Shown: positions 9,842 through 21,982 of the stretch, one piece after another
Position numbering within the stretch: position 1 is the first letter of the stretch
Layout: the number at the start of each line of letters is the position of its first letter
NCBI GenBank assembly: GCA_000151295.1
Contig: GG745332.1
Location: 847,457 to 911,456 of the forward strand
Direction of reading: 5' to 3'
Length of the DNA: 64,000 bases
Source: Allomyces macrogynus ATCC 38327
Taxonomy: Eukaryota; Blastocladiomycota; Blastocladiomycetes; Blastocladiales; Blastocladiaceae
Position numbers and translations under genes: made by a program
Notes under the pieces: generated by a model
What the model saw: the letters and a program-made list of their open reading frames with translations, nothing else
Told to the model about the DNA's origin: nothing
The model's database searches: none

Positions 9842-12797
9842 TTGCAACGAAACCTCGTCACCATGGTTGCCCGCGTCCTGATCATTTCCTCGGCCAAGAA
9901 GCCCGCCACCAAGTCGGCGTCGGCGTCCAAGTCGTCCAAGGCGCAACGCGGTCCATCCACGACCCCCGCCGTTCGCCGGCTCATGTGGGATTTGAAGGAG
10001 CTGCAGGCCGACCCGCTCGAACACGTCGTGGCCTCCCCGCTCGAGGGCAACTTGTACGAGTGGCACGTGAACCTCGTCGGACCCGCGGATCTTGCGAGCG
10101 TCTGCCCGGCCATGGCCGGGTCCGTTTGGCACATGGTGATCAAGTTCACCGACTCTTACCCGTCCAAACCGCCGTCGGTCGTGCTATGTTCGTCGATCCC
10201 AGGCCATTTCAATGTGATGGGCGCACGACCGGCGGATGGGTTCTTCCCGGTGTGCATGGTTATGCTCGAGACGGGTACGTCCTTTTCGCGGAAATTGGCA
10301 CTCGAGATGGGCGGCGGTAATTGACGATAGCCTCGTTGTTCCACGTCCAGGCACTCTCCAGGAAACCGCGACACACCAGTACTCCGGGTGGAGCTCGGCC
10401 TACACGGTTCGGTCGATCCTGATGCAGCTGCAGGCGCTGCTGTGGCACCCGGACATGTACACGCACGCCAACGCCGCGACCCAACTCTCGGCTGCCGTAC
10501 AAAAGGCGCACGAGTTCCAGTGCACGGCGTGTGGCCATTCATCGACGACCCCGTTCCCGGCACTATCGCGACCCACATCCTCGGCGCGCAAGACCAGCGA
10601 CGACGACACGGCGGCGGCGACGCGCATCATGCTCGAGATGCCGCGGCACATCATCGACCAGCTCGGCCACCTGCGCCGGATCCTGCGCGGAAAGGACGCG
10701 CCGCTGCGATTGGCTCCGACGCGGAAGGAGGGGGACTCGTGGACGGCCGTGGCGAAGCCGCAGAAAAAAGTGGTGCTGGTCCCGCACCAGGTCGTCGCGC
10801 AATCCAAGAAACTTGCGGCGCAGGCCAAGAAGCAGACCACCAACGGCAATGACGGCGGCGAGCGCCAGTTCGCAAGGAGTGCGCAGGCCGCGATTGATCA
10901 CGGCAACGCCGGCCTCCTCGCAAAACTCCCGACCGAGCTCCTGCTGCAAGTCCTCGGCGACCCGTGCTTGCGCATGCGCGATGTGTTCCGTCTCTCGAGC
11001 ACGTGCCGGTACCTGCACTGGGCGTGTGCCGCGGCCGACGTCTGGCATCGGTTCGCGAGCACGCGGTCCGGACTGGCGGGCCTCGCACACGACTGGCGGT
11101 ACCTCTACATGGCCGAGCACAACCAGGCAATGCGCGACCTGCGGTGCTGGTACACGCGCGCGGCGTTCACCGAGGACGTGTTAGGGCTGCCGGTGGAAAT
11201 CACCGTGAACCCGCGCACCAAGAAAGTCGACTATGCGATGCCGACCATGGCGTTCCTGTCGCGCACGGCGTTCAAGGACCTAAAAGTGCGCGTGACACCC
11301 GGGGACAAGCGCACGTTCACGCATTGGATGCCGCTGTACTTGTCCGAGGACCATTTCGACCGCGTGTTCGGCGACCTCAAGCAGTTTATTGCCGCGCTCG
11401 CGGAACCGACGGTCGTGAACCCGACGTTTTCGGCGGGCATGATCAACGATGTGTTCCCGAAACTGCTCAACACGTGCGCGGTGCTACTGGCCGACCGCGG
11501 GATGCACGCGTCGGACGCAGCGATTGAGCTGTATACGCAGCTGCACCGCGTCTGGGTCGCGTGCCTGCACCGGTTCCCGAAACAGCAGGCGAACGTCGAG
11601 CAGCGGCTCGCGCGGTTCATGAGTTCCGAGGAACACCGCACCAAGACGACGGTCCCTGCGCTCGGTGAACTCGTGGCGTTGCTTGCCGTGAGCGAGGAGT
11701 ACGCGTGGGCGCAGCTGGCCGGGCCCGTGCTCGAGGAGACAATGCACCGCAACGTGCTGTGGATCGGCAAGGCGAATCCGGCGCTGATCAAGGGTCTGCA
11801 GAAGCAGCATCATGTTGCGCAAACGCCCAACGACGACCTGCTCAAGACGGCTTATGCGGCCACGACTGTGTCAAGGCGGCTGCTCGCGTTCCACGTGCTG
11901 TTCTTGAAGGAGCACCGCGGCCAGCTGACGGTCAACTCCAAGGGCGCGCCCGCGGCTCGATCGGTCGCGGAAATGGCGCTCACGGCCGACGTGCTCTACG
12001 GCAAATTGCCGACCCGCGTCACGGCGCGGATCCAATCGGGCATTCGCGCGATCCTCGACGAGATGCCGCATTGGGGCGCGTGGTACCGGCGCATGCACGT
12101 GACGATCCTCTCGCGGCTGGCGACGACGCGGTGGATTCACGGCGCCGTCTCAGCGTCGTTGCGCAAGGGGTACCATTCGCGCACCACGGATTTCGGCAAG
12201 ATCCAGGCGCGCGGCGTGTCCAAGATCTTGCTGCGCGGCGAAACGTATTCGGTGGCGCCGACCGCGCGCCGGATCGCGGTCGAGGAAACGTGGAGCCGCG
12301 CACACGGTGGGCTGTACCTGGACGCGTCGGTCATGGAAGTCGATGCCCACGGCGTCGCGCGCGATCACGTCACTTACGTGCACCGCACGTCGCGCGGCAG
12401 CGCAATTTCGCACTCGGGCGACTTGTTTGAGCATGCGCGCAACGAGGGGTTGCACCGGATGACGATTGATCTCGACAAGTTGCCGGCCGACGTGCAGCAC
12501 TTGGCGTTTTTCATGTCGGCATGGTCGTCAGCGTCGCTCAAGGATATCAAGGCGCCATATATTCGACTGACGGACGGCGCACAGGAGTTGTGCACGTATA
12601 CGTTTGCCGAGACGGTCGTCGGCGCGCACAAGTCGGTAATGATGGCGGTCTTGTCGCGGCAAATGGGGGTCGGTGGCGCGCCTGACAAGTGGGCGATGCG
12701 CGCGACGGGCGTGTTTGGGCATGGGGATGTGTCGAATGACGCGCCGATGCGCGCGACAGTGCGGCAGTATATTGTCGAGGCCCGGGCGGGCCAGTAA
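9842..12797 (+). CDS. E2-like (UBC) domain + F-box + TerD domain fusion protein
   Basis: Two exons, 9842-10274 and 10351-12797, 959 aa. Residues about 40-185 form a UBC fold: LKELQADPLE, LYEWHVNLVGP, KFTDSYPSKPPSVV, an HFN in place of HPN, a candidate catalytic Cys in FFPVCMVML, then GWSSAYTVRSILMQLQALL. A short C-x2-C motif (FQCTACGHS) follows. An F-box occupies about 333-375 (LLAKLPTELLLQVL...CRYLHWACAAADVW). A long mixed helical region of about 400 residues follows with no family I can name. The C-terminus (about 795-920) matches TerD: YLDASVMEVD, HSGD, IDLDKLPADV, IRLTDGAQEL. TerD proteins are calcium-binding stress proteins known mostly from bacteria. The order suggests a ubiquitin-linked scaffold; activity is an inference. 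An ATG at 9863 is an alternative start. Confidence 0.88.
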
Positions 12798-13572
12798 ATG
12801 AGCATGAGGGCAAAGACAATATAGAATATACCACGCCGGGACAGTGCGCGCGCGATTTGTGCGGGCGCGGCGGCGTTTGATAGTGAACTGATTTGGAACG
12901 CGATTGAGCGTGGACCTTGGTTGAAAATGCGCGAATCGGGCATGGATAAACAATATAAATCAGGCTGGCCGGCGATTGCAACGCCAGGAGCGCCAGGCGA
13001 GCGCGCGGGCGGCAAGCGCGGCGCAGACGTACGCAAGGTGCACTTGGAGCAAAAGATGTCAAAAAACGGCGCAAACCGCGTCGGCAACGCGGGAACGGGG
13101 GCCGAAAGCGGCGGTGATGCGATGGCTCTTTGCGCCACACGTGATCTGAATCAGACGCGCGCCGGTCGCTTGCTGCGTTTTGGTGCAAGTTTTGGCGTTT
13201 TTTGAGGGTCTTCTGAGGCGCGCCGGGCAGCGCCGGCAGCTGTGCGCCAAGGCGCGGCAGCCTGCCTGCGGCTCGGGTCTTTGCTCCATCGACCACCACC
13301 TCCGCGCACCCACCCCCGCGACCGCGACGCCCACACCCCTCACCACTGGACGCCTGACGCGCCGGCGTCTCGCCTGCACAAGTTCGCGGCCACCGCTCCG
13401 CACCGTCTCCACCTGTCGAGCGCGCGTACAATCGACCCTCGCTACCCAGCTGTTCGGGACCCGTGCCAAGGACCCAGATTCGCTGGCCCCGTCGGCCACT
13501 TGTTCGGCCCAACTCGCAAGCAAGCCTGCACCTGCATCGCTCACGTCGCCCGCGTCGTTCACGTCGTCCGCC
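12798..13572. other. Intergenic, probable 5' region of the bHLH gene
   Basis: About 775 bp. A TATA-like TATAAAT lies at 12954-12960, roughly 610 bp before the chosen bHLH start. The bHLH reading frame stays open to 13180, but the extra sequence is Ser/Thr/Arg-rich and looks like 5' UTR. No other gene is supported. Confidence 0.5.
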
Positions 13573-15158
13573 ATGAGCTTCCTGCAAAGCTTCACGCCGA
13601 CCGCGGCCGCGCCGGCGCCCGTATCGCAGCCCGCGCAGCAACTACCACATCAACAACAGCAGCCCGTCACGTACCTCTACGCGTACCAGCAGCCGGGCAC
13701 CTCCTACTACGTTGCCGTGCCGCCACCGTCGTCCGCGCCCGCATCGGCGGCAGGGAACGGAGGTGCGACCGCGGCCGCGAGCGCGACGCCCGCGATTGGC
13801 ACGCCAACGGCGACCGGATTCTACTTGCCCGTATCGGCCAACCTCCAGCAGCAGACGCAGCAACCGACGCCGCAGTCATATAACCAGCAACCGCAACCGC
13901 AGCAGCAGCAGCAGCAGCAGTACCAGACGTACCCGGCGCAACCGCTCGTGCAGCCCGCGGCGGTCCGCGTGCAGGAAGGATTCCATGTCCACGCAACCCC
14001 CGCGCCAGGCGCTAGTCCCGCGCCGCCACCACCACCGCAGCCGCAGACCGCCTCGATGACCGTTCCGGTCTCGACCGGTGGTGCGTCTTCCTCGACCGCC
14101 GGCGCGATTGCGATTCCACACATGTCGACGTCGGCGCTGAGCGCGTCATTGACGGGCCCGACATCGGCGCTCCAGTTCGAGTCTCTTCTCGCACCATCTT
14201 CTTCTTCGTCGTCGCTTTTGCATCTGACGTCGTCGGGCACCCCCGCGGCGGGCGCACCGCTGTCCGCGTCGCTGCCCGCGCACCACCACGTCCAGGCGCA
14301 GCGGTGGCCCGGCCTCGTCGCGGCGACTCCACCGACACCGTCGGCTCTGCATTTCGCCACGTCCCCTGCTTCTGCCGTATTTGCCGGTTCATCGTTGCCA
14401 AGTAGTGTCCCGACCGTCACGGTCGCGTCGGCCACGGCCGCCTCGTCGGACGTGCACGCGCTCTACGAGAAACGGCGGCGGCGGCGCGAGTCGCACAATG
14501 CCGTGGAACGGCGCCGCCCAGATATTATCAACGAAAAAATTGGCGAGTTGGGACTCATGTTGCCGGAACACATGGTCGGCGCCGACCCTACCCTGAAATT
14601 GTCCAAGGGACAGATATTAAACAAGGCGGTCGAGTACGTGCGCCAGTTGCAGGGTGTGCTCGGGCAAGTCCTCGATCGGCACCAGGAGCTGGAGCACGCG
14701 TTGCGGCATTTGGGTGTGGATCCACCGACACCGTCATTTGTCCCGGCGTTGCAGCGGATGGTTCCGGCGCTCGCGGGCACTGCTGGAGTGAATGGAGGGG
14801 ACGCGATGGCCGTGGATGGTGGTGGCAGTGGGGCGAACGGGGAAGGTGGGGAGGATGACGCGTCGCCGACGTTCGGTAACTTGCCGTCGCCGTTGGAGGA
14901 GGGGGACGAGGGGCAAGCTGACACGGCAAGTACCGCCGACGGGCTCACGCTCCAACAACAACAGCAGCAAGCACAGGCCCAGCAGCAAGCACAGCAGCAG
15001 GCGCAGCAGCAGCAAGCACAAGCTCAAGCCCAAGCGCAGGCCCAGCAGCAGCAACAGTACTCGGCGCTCTTCCAAGGCGCGGTATCCGCACCCACGACGG
15101 TACCGGGCACCACAGCGCCCGGTAGTGTCATGTACCTGTACAACCCGCAGTACTACAC

Positions 15159-15195
<37 letters not shown>

Positions 15196-15282
15196 GCGCA
15201 GCAGCATGCCGTACAGCTCGTGCAGCAGCCGGGCCAGCCGCACGGGGTCATGATGCTCCCGCAGCAGCCGGCGCGGTCGTAA
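13573..15282 (+). CDS. bHLH transcription factor with polyglutamine tracts
   Basis: 569 aa in one exon. The start at 13573 (MSFLQSFTPT) was chosen because the protein-like Gln/Pro-rich sequence begins there. The N-terminal half is Gln/Pro/Ala/Ser-rich, typical of activation regions. The bHLH lies at about residues 300-375: basic region RRRRRESHNAVERRR, helix 1 with INEKIGELGLMLP, a loop containing LKLSKGQILNKAVEYVRQL, then a leucine-spaced extension, most like the USF/MITF/SREBP E-box group. The His and Glu that read E-boxes are present, but the conserved Arg that follows is Pro. The C-terminus has two long CAG/CAA runs. It probably binds DNA as a dimer in the nucleus; targets cannot be told from sequence. 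Confidence 0.88.
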
Positions 15283-16287
15283 CCTTGACGTGCCGCTTGT
15301 TGTCCCGTGTCCGTTTGGCGTGCTCTCCCTCCTCCCGCTCCTTCTCTCTGCGTCGCATGTCGCGCGGATCTCTATCATTCAACAATACCTTCCCCTTTCG
15401 TTTGACCTTTTCTTTTCTATTTTTTTATTTTTTATTTTTTATTTTTTTTTTGAGGGCCGGCCGTTGCCGTGCAGCTGCTGGGCAGTTGTGCGCGCGCCGC
15501 GCCGTGCCACATTTTCGTCGTCGTTGGTTTGTCTCGCGTGTCGTGCCGTGCTTGTTGCTCGGCCAAGGTTCCTTGCTCCTGCGCGTTCCGAGTTTTGTCC
15601 AGCGGTTGTTTGATGTGTCTGCGGATTCATATTTTTTTTTGCGCCTGACCTTCCCGTCGCCCTCGATCATGAGCCGAGCGTGTCGACGGCTTGGAGAAAA
15701 CACAAAACATAGATTTCAAGGCGACTTCCTCTCTGTTTCTTTCAGTCAGCAAGGTGGAGCAGCACTGTCCGTTGCAAACTGACGCGTCCGATGAGAGATC
15801 ATGGTTGACAAGCAGCCAACGTTCTCGTCGATCTCTCATTTGACCAGCGCGAGCTGTCCTGCACCAAAACTCGAACAACACGACGCAAACCAAGACGCTC
15901 ATGTCGCGCAAAACGATACCGTCAATAATCAGCGACAATGTGGCTGGTCGCTCGACAGCAAGCCTAGCTCCAACATCCGCAAAATGGACCGCGAAAATCC
16001 GACCAGCATTGTCCATTGCGACAACAACACCCAACCTTCCGACAGCCATCTCAAGGTCAAAGTCGACTCGCGTTTCGGCTGATGTGCAACGAAGGGACCA
16101 AGGAGTGTGCCCGGGCCATTTTCGACGTCGAACTGCGGGTCCGACCAGTGTCGTCGGAACGGCCGTTCTTGTCCGCCGGGAGCACGTGTTATCATTGGGC
16201 GGCCCAAATGGCGTACCAATACGGATACCACGCCGATTCTCCGATGGCCCTGGTCGCACTTTTTCCTTTTTCTTGACTTGGAATCTG
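15283..16287. other. Intergenic, AT-richer stretch
   Basis: About 1 kb between the bHLH stop and the receptor start. A T-rich tract at 15405-15450 may belong to the bHLH 3' UTR. The open frames in both directions have no recognisable domain. Confidence 0.5.
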
Positions 16288-19200
16288 ATGCTCTTGCTGG
16301 CGGTGTTCCTGCCGGCCGTGACTGCCGAGAATTTCACGCTCGGTGTGCTCTTGCCGCTGTCCGGTCCGAGTATGCATTCTCTTTCTGGGTGGAGAAACTG
16401 CACGCGGGAAGAGAGAAAACGATTTCGCGTCTCGACAATTGGACTGACGAGCCGTTGTTTGCAACGCAGCGGTCGGCTCGCGCATGGTTGGCCAGCGAAT
16501 CCTGTCGGTCCTGAACTTTTCGATTCTGCGACTGAACCAGAACTTGGCCAACCCGCTCGGTACGCTGGCGATCTGCAATAAACAACGTGTTGTCCTCACA
16601 ATAGCTGACGGACAATTTCGGGTGCAGGCCACAATTTCTCGCTTCTTGTGGGCGACACACAGCTCAACCCGCGCGTTGGGACCGACCAGGCCTTGTCGCT
16701 TCAAGAGCAGGGCGTCGTTGGGTTGATTGGCGAAGTGAATTCGGCCAATTCTATCCCGATCGCGTATTCGAGTATGTGTGTCTTTTCCTTTTCACGATGT
16801 CCGACGATTCCACTGTTAAGTGCCTTCTTCTTCTCACGCGGTTCTTCTGGATCATCTTTTGCCTGGTAGCCGCGACCACGCAACTGTTCCAGTGTTCGGG
16901 TGGGTCCACGGCCAATACGCTGTCGGACAAGACGGCGTTTCCCAACTTTTTCCGCTTGATCGGATCGGATTCGTACGTGCTTTATAGTCAAGAATCTGCG
17001 TTGGACAATGATCTCATGGTCGTATTGGACTCGTTGTAGTTATGGCGGTGCCGTGGCTGCTGCGACCATCAAGTACTTCGGCTGGGAGAGCGTCAACGTT
17101 GTCGCCTCGGACGACGCGTACGGTTTGCCATGTTCGTGGGTCTCTCGTCTCTCCCGACCGCGACAAATCAGCGCGGCTGCGTCTCTGCAAAACTGTCCAC
17201 CTGACCGTCTTCCCCCCTCTGCTCTGCTCACTCCTCTAGTGGCCCAAAAGTTCCAAGCCGAAATCGAACCGCTCGGGATCCAACTCGCCTCGTACTCGCT
17301 GATTGGAACCTCGCAAACCGCCGCCAACGTGGCCACCATCCTCAAGACGCTCGCCTCCTCCCCATCGCGCATCAACGTGCTCTTTGCGCAACCGACGCAC
17401 GCCTACCACCTGATCACCGCCGCGATTTCCGCGGGCCTGTACGGTTCCGGGTGGGTCTGGACGGGGTCCGAAACACTCAAGACCATGTCGGCCCTGTTCG
17501 GCACGCCGCCCATGACGGGTATGCCCGTCGTCGACACGGCCTTGTTCGACGGGTTATTGGTCGCAGCGCCGCGCGAGGCGGAGCCGGGGTTCCCCGCCTT
17601 CGACCAGTTTATCACACAATGGAACACGGCGTTCCCGGGGGCCGCGTCGGATCCGAGCACGTGGGCATACACGCTCTTCACGCAGTCGTGTCTCGAAGCG
17701 CAGGTGCGCGGGGTCTTGAAAATGGTGCAGATGTTTGGTGCGCCAGCGGTCATGGCAAGGAATTACTCGGCGACGCTGGCCGAGTTTTTGGTGCCCTTTG
17801 ATAGCGTCACGGGGCCCGTCACGTATTCGAGGATGGGTGACCGGTTTGGGTACGGGGAAGTGTGTATATGTGTTGTGCTTTGCACTCGGTACTGATTGTC
17901 GGATCCGACCATGTAGCAACTTTGTCCTGCTCAACTGGCGCAACGGGTCGTTCCGGTCAGTCGTGAAAATCACCGACGCGCTCGACTTTATTCCGCAAGC
18001 GCCGATCCAGTGGCCGGGCGGCGTTCTCAACGGCACCGTCCCGCAATGGGCCGCCGTGTACCCTGGCGTGCTTGTCCTGTGGTCGAGTCCGTGGACCGTC
18101 GCAATGACGGCGGTGTTGGGCGTGAGTGTTACTGTTGTCGCGGGTACCTGGGCCGTACTCTTCACGGCACGCAACTCGTATCGGATGCAGGAACTCGGGA
18201 TGCGGTGGACGTCGCAGATTTTGCTGGGCTCGTTTGTGTCACTCGCTGCACCGCTGCTCTGGGTTGGGATTCCGACAGCAGCGACGTGTAATGCGCGCGT
18301 GTGGCTGTTGGTTACGGCGATGACAAGCATGGTTGGACCGATTACGGCGCGGCAGTATGCGATTTGGAAGTGGCACGAAAAGTACGTTTTGGGCTCTAGG
18401 GTTCCAAAGGCGAGGAGTTGGCCTAACGGTACCGTGCTCGATGTAGCCCGATTTTAGCCAAGGGGATCACGACGCTGCAGACGCGCACGACCGCAGTCGC
18501 GCTCTCCTACGGTCTGCTGTGCGCGATCCCAATGTTTTTTGCCATTTTTGCGTTCCCGCTCGCGGTCAAGACGACAATATCCAACTCTGCCACCGAGTAC
18601 TCGTGTTCGGGGTCGTCCAAGACCTTGGCACACGGGATTTGTCTGATCGCGGCGCTTTCGATGCACGGGTGTGCACCTCGTTTCTTCCACTTCAACCCCG
18701 TTCTTTTTCCAAGTCCCCATTGATGCTTTCTCACCGTCCATAGCATCACCTGCGGCCTCGCCGTCTATTTTGCGCGACAACTGCGCCGTACGCGCCGCCG
18801 CAACACGCAAACGGCCTCGCTCTACTACGCGATCCGGCACTTGATCGTCTCGCTGGTCTTGGGCGGCGCCAGCGCCTACTTTGTGCTCGGGTCGGTCAGC
18901 TACCTGTTCCTGGTCATGTCGGTCGCGTGCGTCTACATGGTGATTGGCGTGGTCGTCGCGCTGTTTGGATCGCACGTCAAGCAGATCCTGTTCCCGAATA
19001 CGCGTAACCAGTCGGCATCGTCCTTGGCGATTCGCACGGGACGGACCGATAGCCAGAAACCGGGTTCGGTGAACAGTGCGCGGCGGTCAGGGCGGTACAA
19101 GGGGCGCAACGATGATTCGGTACGTTGTGAATGAGATATTCGGGTGCATGGCTCAGGGTACTGATGTTTGACTCTGCGTTGTGCGTAGAAATTCACAGGG

Positions 19201-20045
19201 TCGTATCCAGTCAAGATGGGCACGGGCCCGTTCAGTCGGTGGAAACGCATGGAGATCAGTTATTTCGCTCAGCAAGGTACGTGTCCACCCTCATCTCACC
19301 CGACCCCCCTTCTTGATTTTCTCTCATCGGCGCGCCGTCGTCCATCCGCACAGAACTCATGATGTTCGCGACCGAGGCGCGACACCCGGCCCTCGTTCTC
19401 TTCCCACGACACATGCACGTGCACGCCCTCGCCAAGTCGCTCGTCATCCAGCTCACGCCGATGCCGGTGCTGCCCGCGGCACCCTCACCCGGCACCACCC
19501 CCGCACCCAAGCCAGCACCCCCACTCGTCCCCGTCCCATCCCGCGTCCAGATCCAAATGTTCCACGCCGACGACTTGGCCGCATGGCGCAGCAAGCTGCC
19601 CGGTGTGCAATCGGCGCGTACGGCGCGCACCACCTCAGCTGCGGGCGTGTGGGGTTCGCTGCGCGCGGCACTACGCCCGAGACCGACCGTGCCCGAGTCG
19701 GAGGTGGAGATTTTGGGGAACAGTAGTACAAGTTCGGCACGGTCGAGCGCCGTCGGTGGTGTGGGGGCGGCGGCGGGACGACGCGTGTCGGCGTTCGTCG
19801 CGTCGTCGGCGATGCACGTGCCGGAGTCGACGCTCGGGAGGGTGAGCATGGCCACGTCGATTACGGTGGGGGCGCACTCGGCTGCAGGGAGCGGGACGCC
19901 GGCGGCGAGGTCGGCGGCACCGCTCGAGGAGGTCGCGGCTGAGAGCGAGCCGGAGGAGGAGGAGAGGGTGGATGGAGCACCGGTGGCGCCGCGGAAGGGC
20001 ACAGGAGTGTCTACGGCGGAGGAGCAGAGGGGTGGAGAGACTTGA
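16288..20045 (+). CDS. Class C (GABA-B-like) G protein-coupled receptor
   Basis: Eleven exons: 16288-16369, 16470-16559, 16628-16771, 16870-16972, 17040-17122, 17240-17849, 17917-18381, 18447-18668, 18744-19119, 19189-19276, 19354-20045; 984 aa, frame conserved at every join. It starts with a signal peptide (MLLLAVFLPAVTA). Residues about 17-400 are a periplasmic-binding-protein-like ligand domain (FTLGVLLPLSGP, VVGLIGEVNSANSIPIAYS, FFRLIGSDSYGGAVAAATI, WVWTGSE). FGNFVLLNWRNGSF precedes seven hydrophobic segments between about 432 and 710. The cytoplasmic tail of some 270 residues holds SYPVKMGTGPFSRWKRMEI, then Pro/Ser/Ala-rich and acidic sequence. By family knowledge it signals through G proteins on binding a small molecule such as an amino acid; the ligand is unknown. 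Exon 2 is the least certain exon. Confidence 0.88.
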
Positions 20046-20456
20046 GCGTGGCAGACTGGATCGGAATAGTGCACTTATGACGGTTATTTTCGAACAAGGT
20101 TGATGTTTTGCTGATCGGGCCATTGGCGGTTGGATTTTTTGGGCTGGGGCGACAGAACGCATTGGGAAGCGCTCCACGTCGAAAACGCGTGGTTTGCGCA
20201 GATCACACCCGACAGCGAGCACAATAACATCCCGCTCCCACGCTCCTCACCATTTTGCCGGACCAGCACACGCACCCAACTTGACGCCGTCGGTCGCAAC
20301 TAGAGCGGCCGACGTCCCGCCCAGCGCTCGCTCTTCGACGACCTCGTTTGGGCCGACCAGGCGCCCCGATTCCGCTTCGCCGCCTTGCAACCATAGCAGC
20401 ACCTCGATCAACGACAACGACGCTCGGCACCAGCACCAGCACTCACAAGACGCGCC
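20046..20456. other. Intergenic between receptor and MO25
   Basis: About 410 bp; expected to hold the receptor 3' UTR and the MO25 promoter. No ORF with family features. Confidence 0.5.
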
Positions 20457-21982
20457 ATGAGTTTTCTTTTCAACAAGTACGCGCGCCCAAAAACGCCCGG
20501 CGACGTGGTGCGCGCGGTGCGCGAATACGTGTTGCGAATGGACACGCTTGGACCCAAGGTAATTTGCAACACTCAACCACATCGACAGCAAAAGGAGAAC
20601 AAATGACTGACAGTGCAAAATATTTGTGCTGTCGATGGCTGCTAGGGCGTCGAAGAAGCGAGCCGCGACCTGGCGCGTTACCTCGCGCAAATCAAGTACA
20701 TGGTGGTCGGCACGAATGGTATGGTGCTGGATCGACAATCTCGACGTACGATGCGGTCCCTTTGACGCTGAGCCTGTTTGTAGATGCACCGCCGTCGCCC
20801 GAGGTGGTCGTCGCCGTCGCGCAAGAGATTTACCAGCAGGATTTGTTGACGCTGCTCATCACGCACCTGATCCACTTGGACTTTGAGGTACGTGAGTGGT
20901 TGAGGCCGTTGGGAATCGCTGCTCGACGTTTGGGTGCTGATTGTGCAATTTTCCGATACTTTAGACGAAGAAGACGGTTGCCGCGCTTGTCACCCATTTG
21001 ATGCGGCTCCAAATGGGCCACCGATACCCGACCGTCGAGTACTTTGCTGCACGGCCCGATCTGCTTGCGTTCTTGATCCAGGGGTTCGTGTCGATGCGTG
21101 CCTCGTGGCCCTTTGTCTCCCAGCAAAATGCGCTGACTTTGACCCTTGTAGCTACGAGAACCCCGAGGTCGCGCTCAACTGCGGTGTCATGGTCCGCGAG
21201 TGCGCACGATCCAAGCCGCTGGCCAAGACGATGCTCGCGCACCCCATCTTTTGGAGCTTTTTCAGCTACGTACAGTCGACCACGTTTGATACGGCCAGTG
21301 ATGCGTTTGTGACGTTCCGAGTACGCTCTGGTCATTTCCACGCCATTGTCCCGTCAACGCGCTCAACTCACTGATTGTTTGCTGGGCTAGGATCTCCTGA
21401 CACGGCACACGGACTTGGCGACGGCCTTTCTCGACGCCAACTACGATGCGTTCTTCGAGCGGCACACGCAGCTCATGCACTCGACCAACTACGTGACCAA
21501 GCGGCAGTCGATTCGGCTGCTCGGCGAGCTGCTCACGGAGCGGTCGAACCACCAAATCCTGATGCGGTACCTGGCGTCGACCGAGAACTTAAAGGTGATC
21601 ATGAACCTGTTCCGCGACCAGTCGCGTAACATTCAGTTCGAGGCCTTCCACCCGTTCAAGCTGTTTGTCGCCAACCCGCGCAAGACGCGCGCCGTCGCCG
21701 ACATTTTGATTCGGAACCGCGACAAGCTCATGACCTACATTTCGAACTGCGTGCCCGACATGATTGGTACGCTTGAGGCTCACACTTGCCCTCCCATTTT
21801 GTTGATCACGCTGATCTCACCGCTTGCCGACTGCTCTTCGCACAGGCAACCAACCCAACGAGGACAAGATGCTCGTTTTGGAAAAGCTCGCCGAGCTCAG
21901 CGGCGCTTCGTCCGAGCCGCCGTCCTTGTCGGCCGCGTCGCACTTGGACAGGTCGACCGTCTCGTCCAACCCGGCGGCATAA
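20457..21982 (+). CDS. MO25: MO25/CAB39-family scaffold (Hym1-like)
   Basis: Helical-repeat scaffold that activates STE20-type kinases (LKB1/STRAD in animals, the Hym1/RAM morphogenesis network in fungi). Seven exons: 20457-20558, 20646-20718, 20784-20887, 20965-21083, 21152-21320, 21391-21766, 21846-21982; 359 aa, the usual length. It aligns end to end with the family: [14 protein letters not shown] start, [55 protein letters not shown] and [18 protein letters not shown]. The C-terminal tail is short and Ser-rich. A PAK-type STE20 kinase, a possible partner class, lies 5 kb downstream, but linkage alone does not show interaction. Confidence 0.96.

Noticed and set aside
12547..13641. 364-aa minus-strand ORF across the bHLH 5' region
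   Set aside because: Arg/Ala/Pro-rich shadow without any domain; stays open only because stop codons are rare at this GC content.
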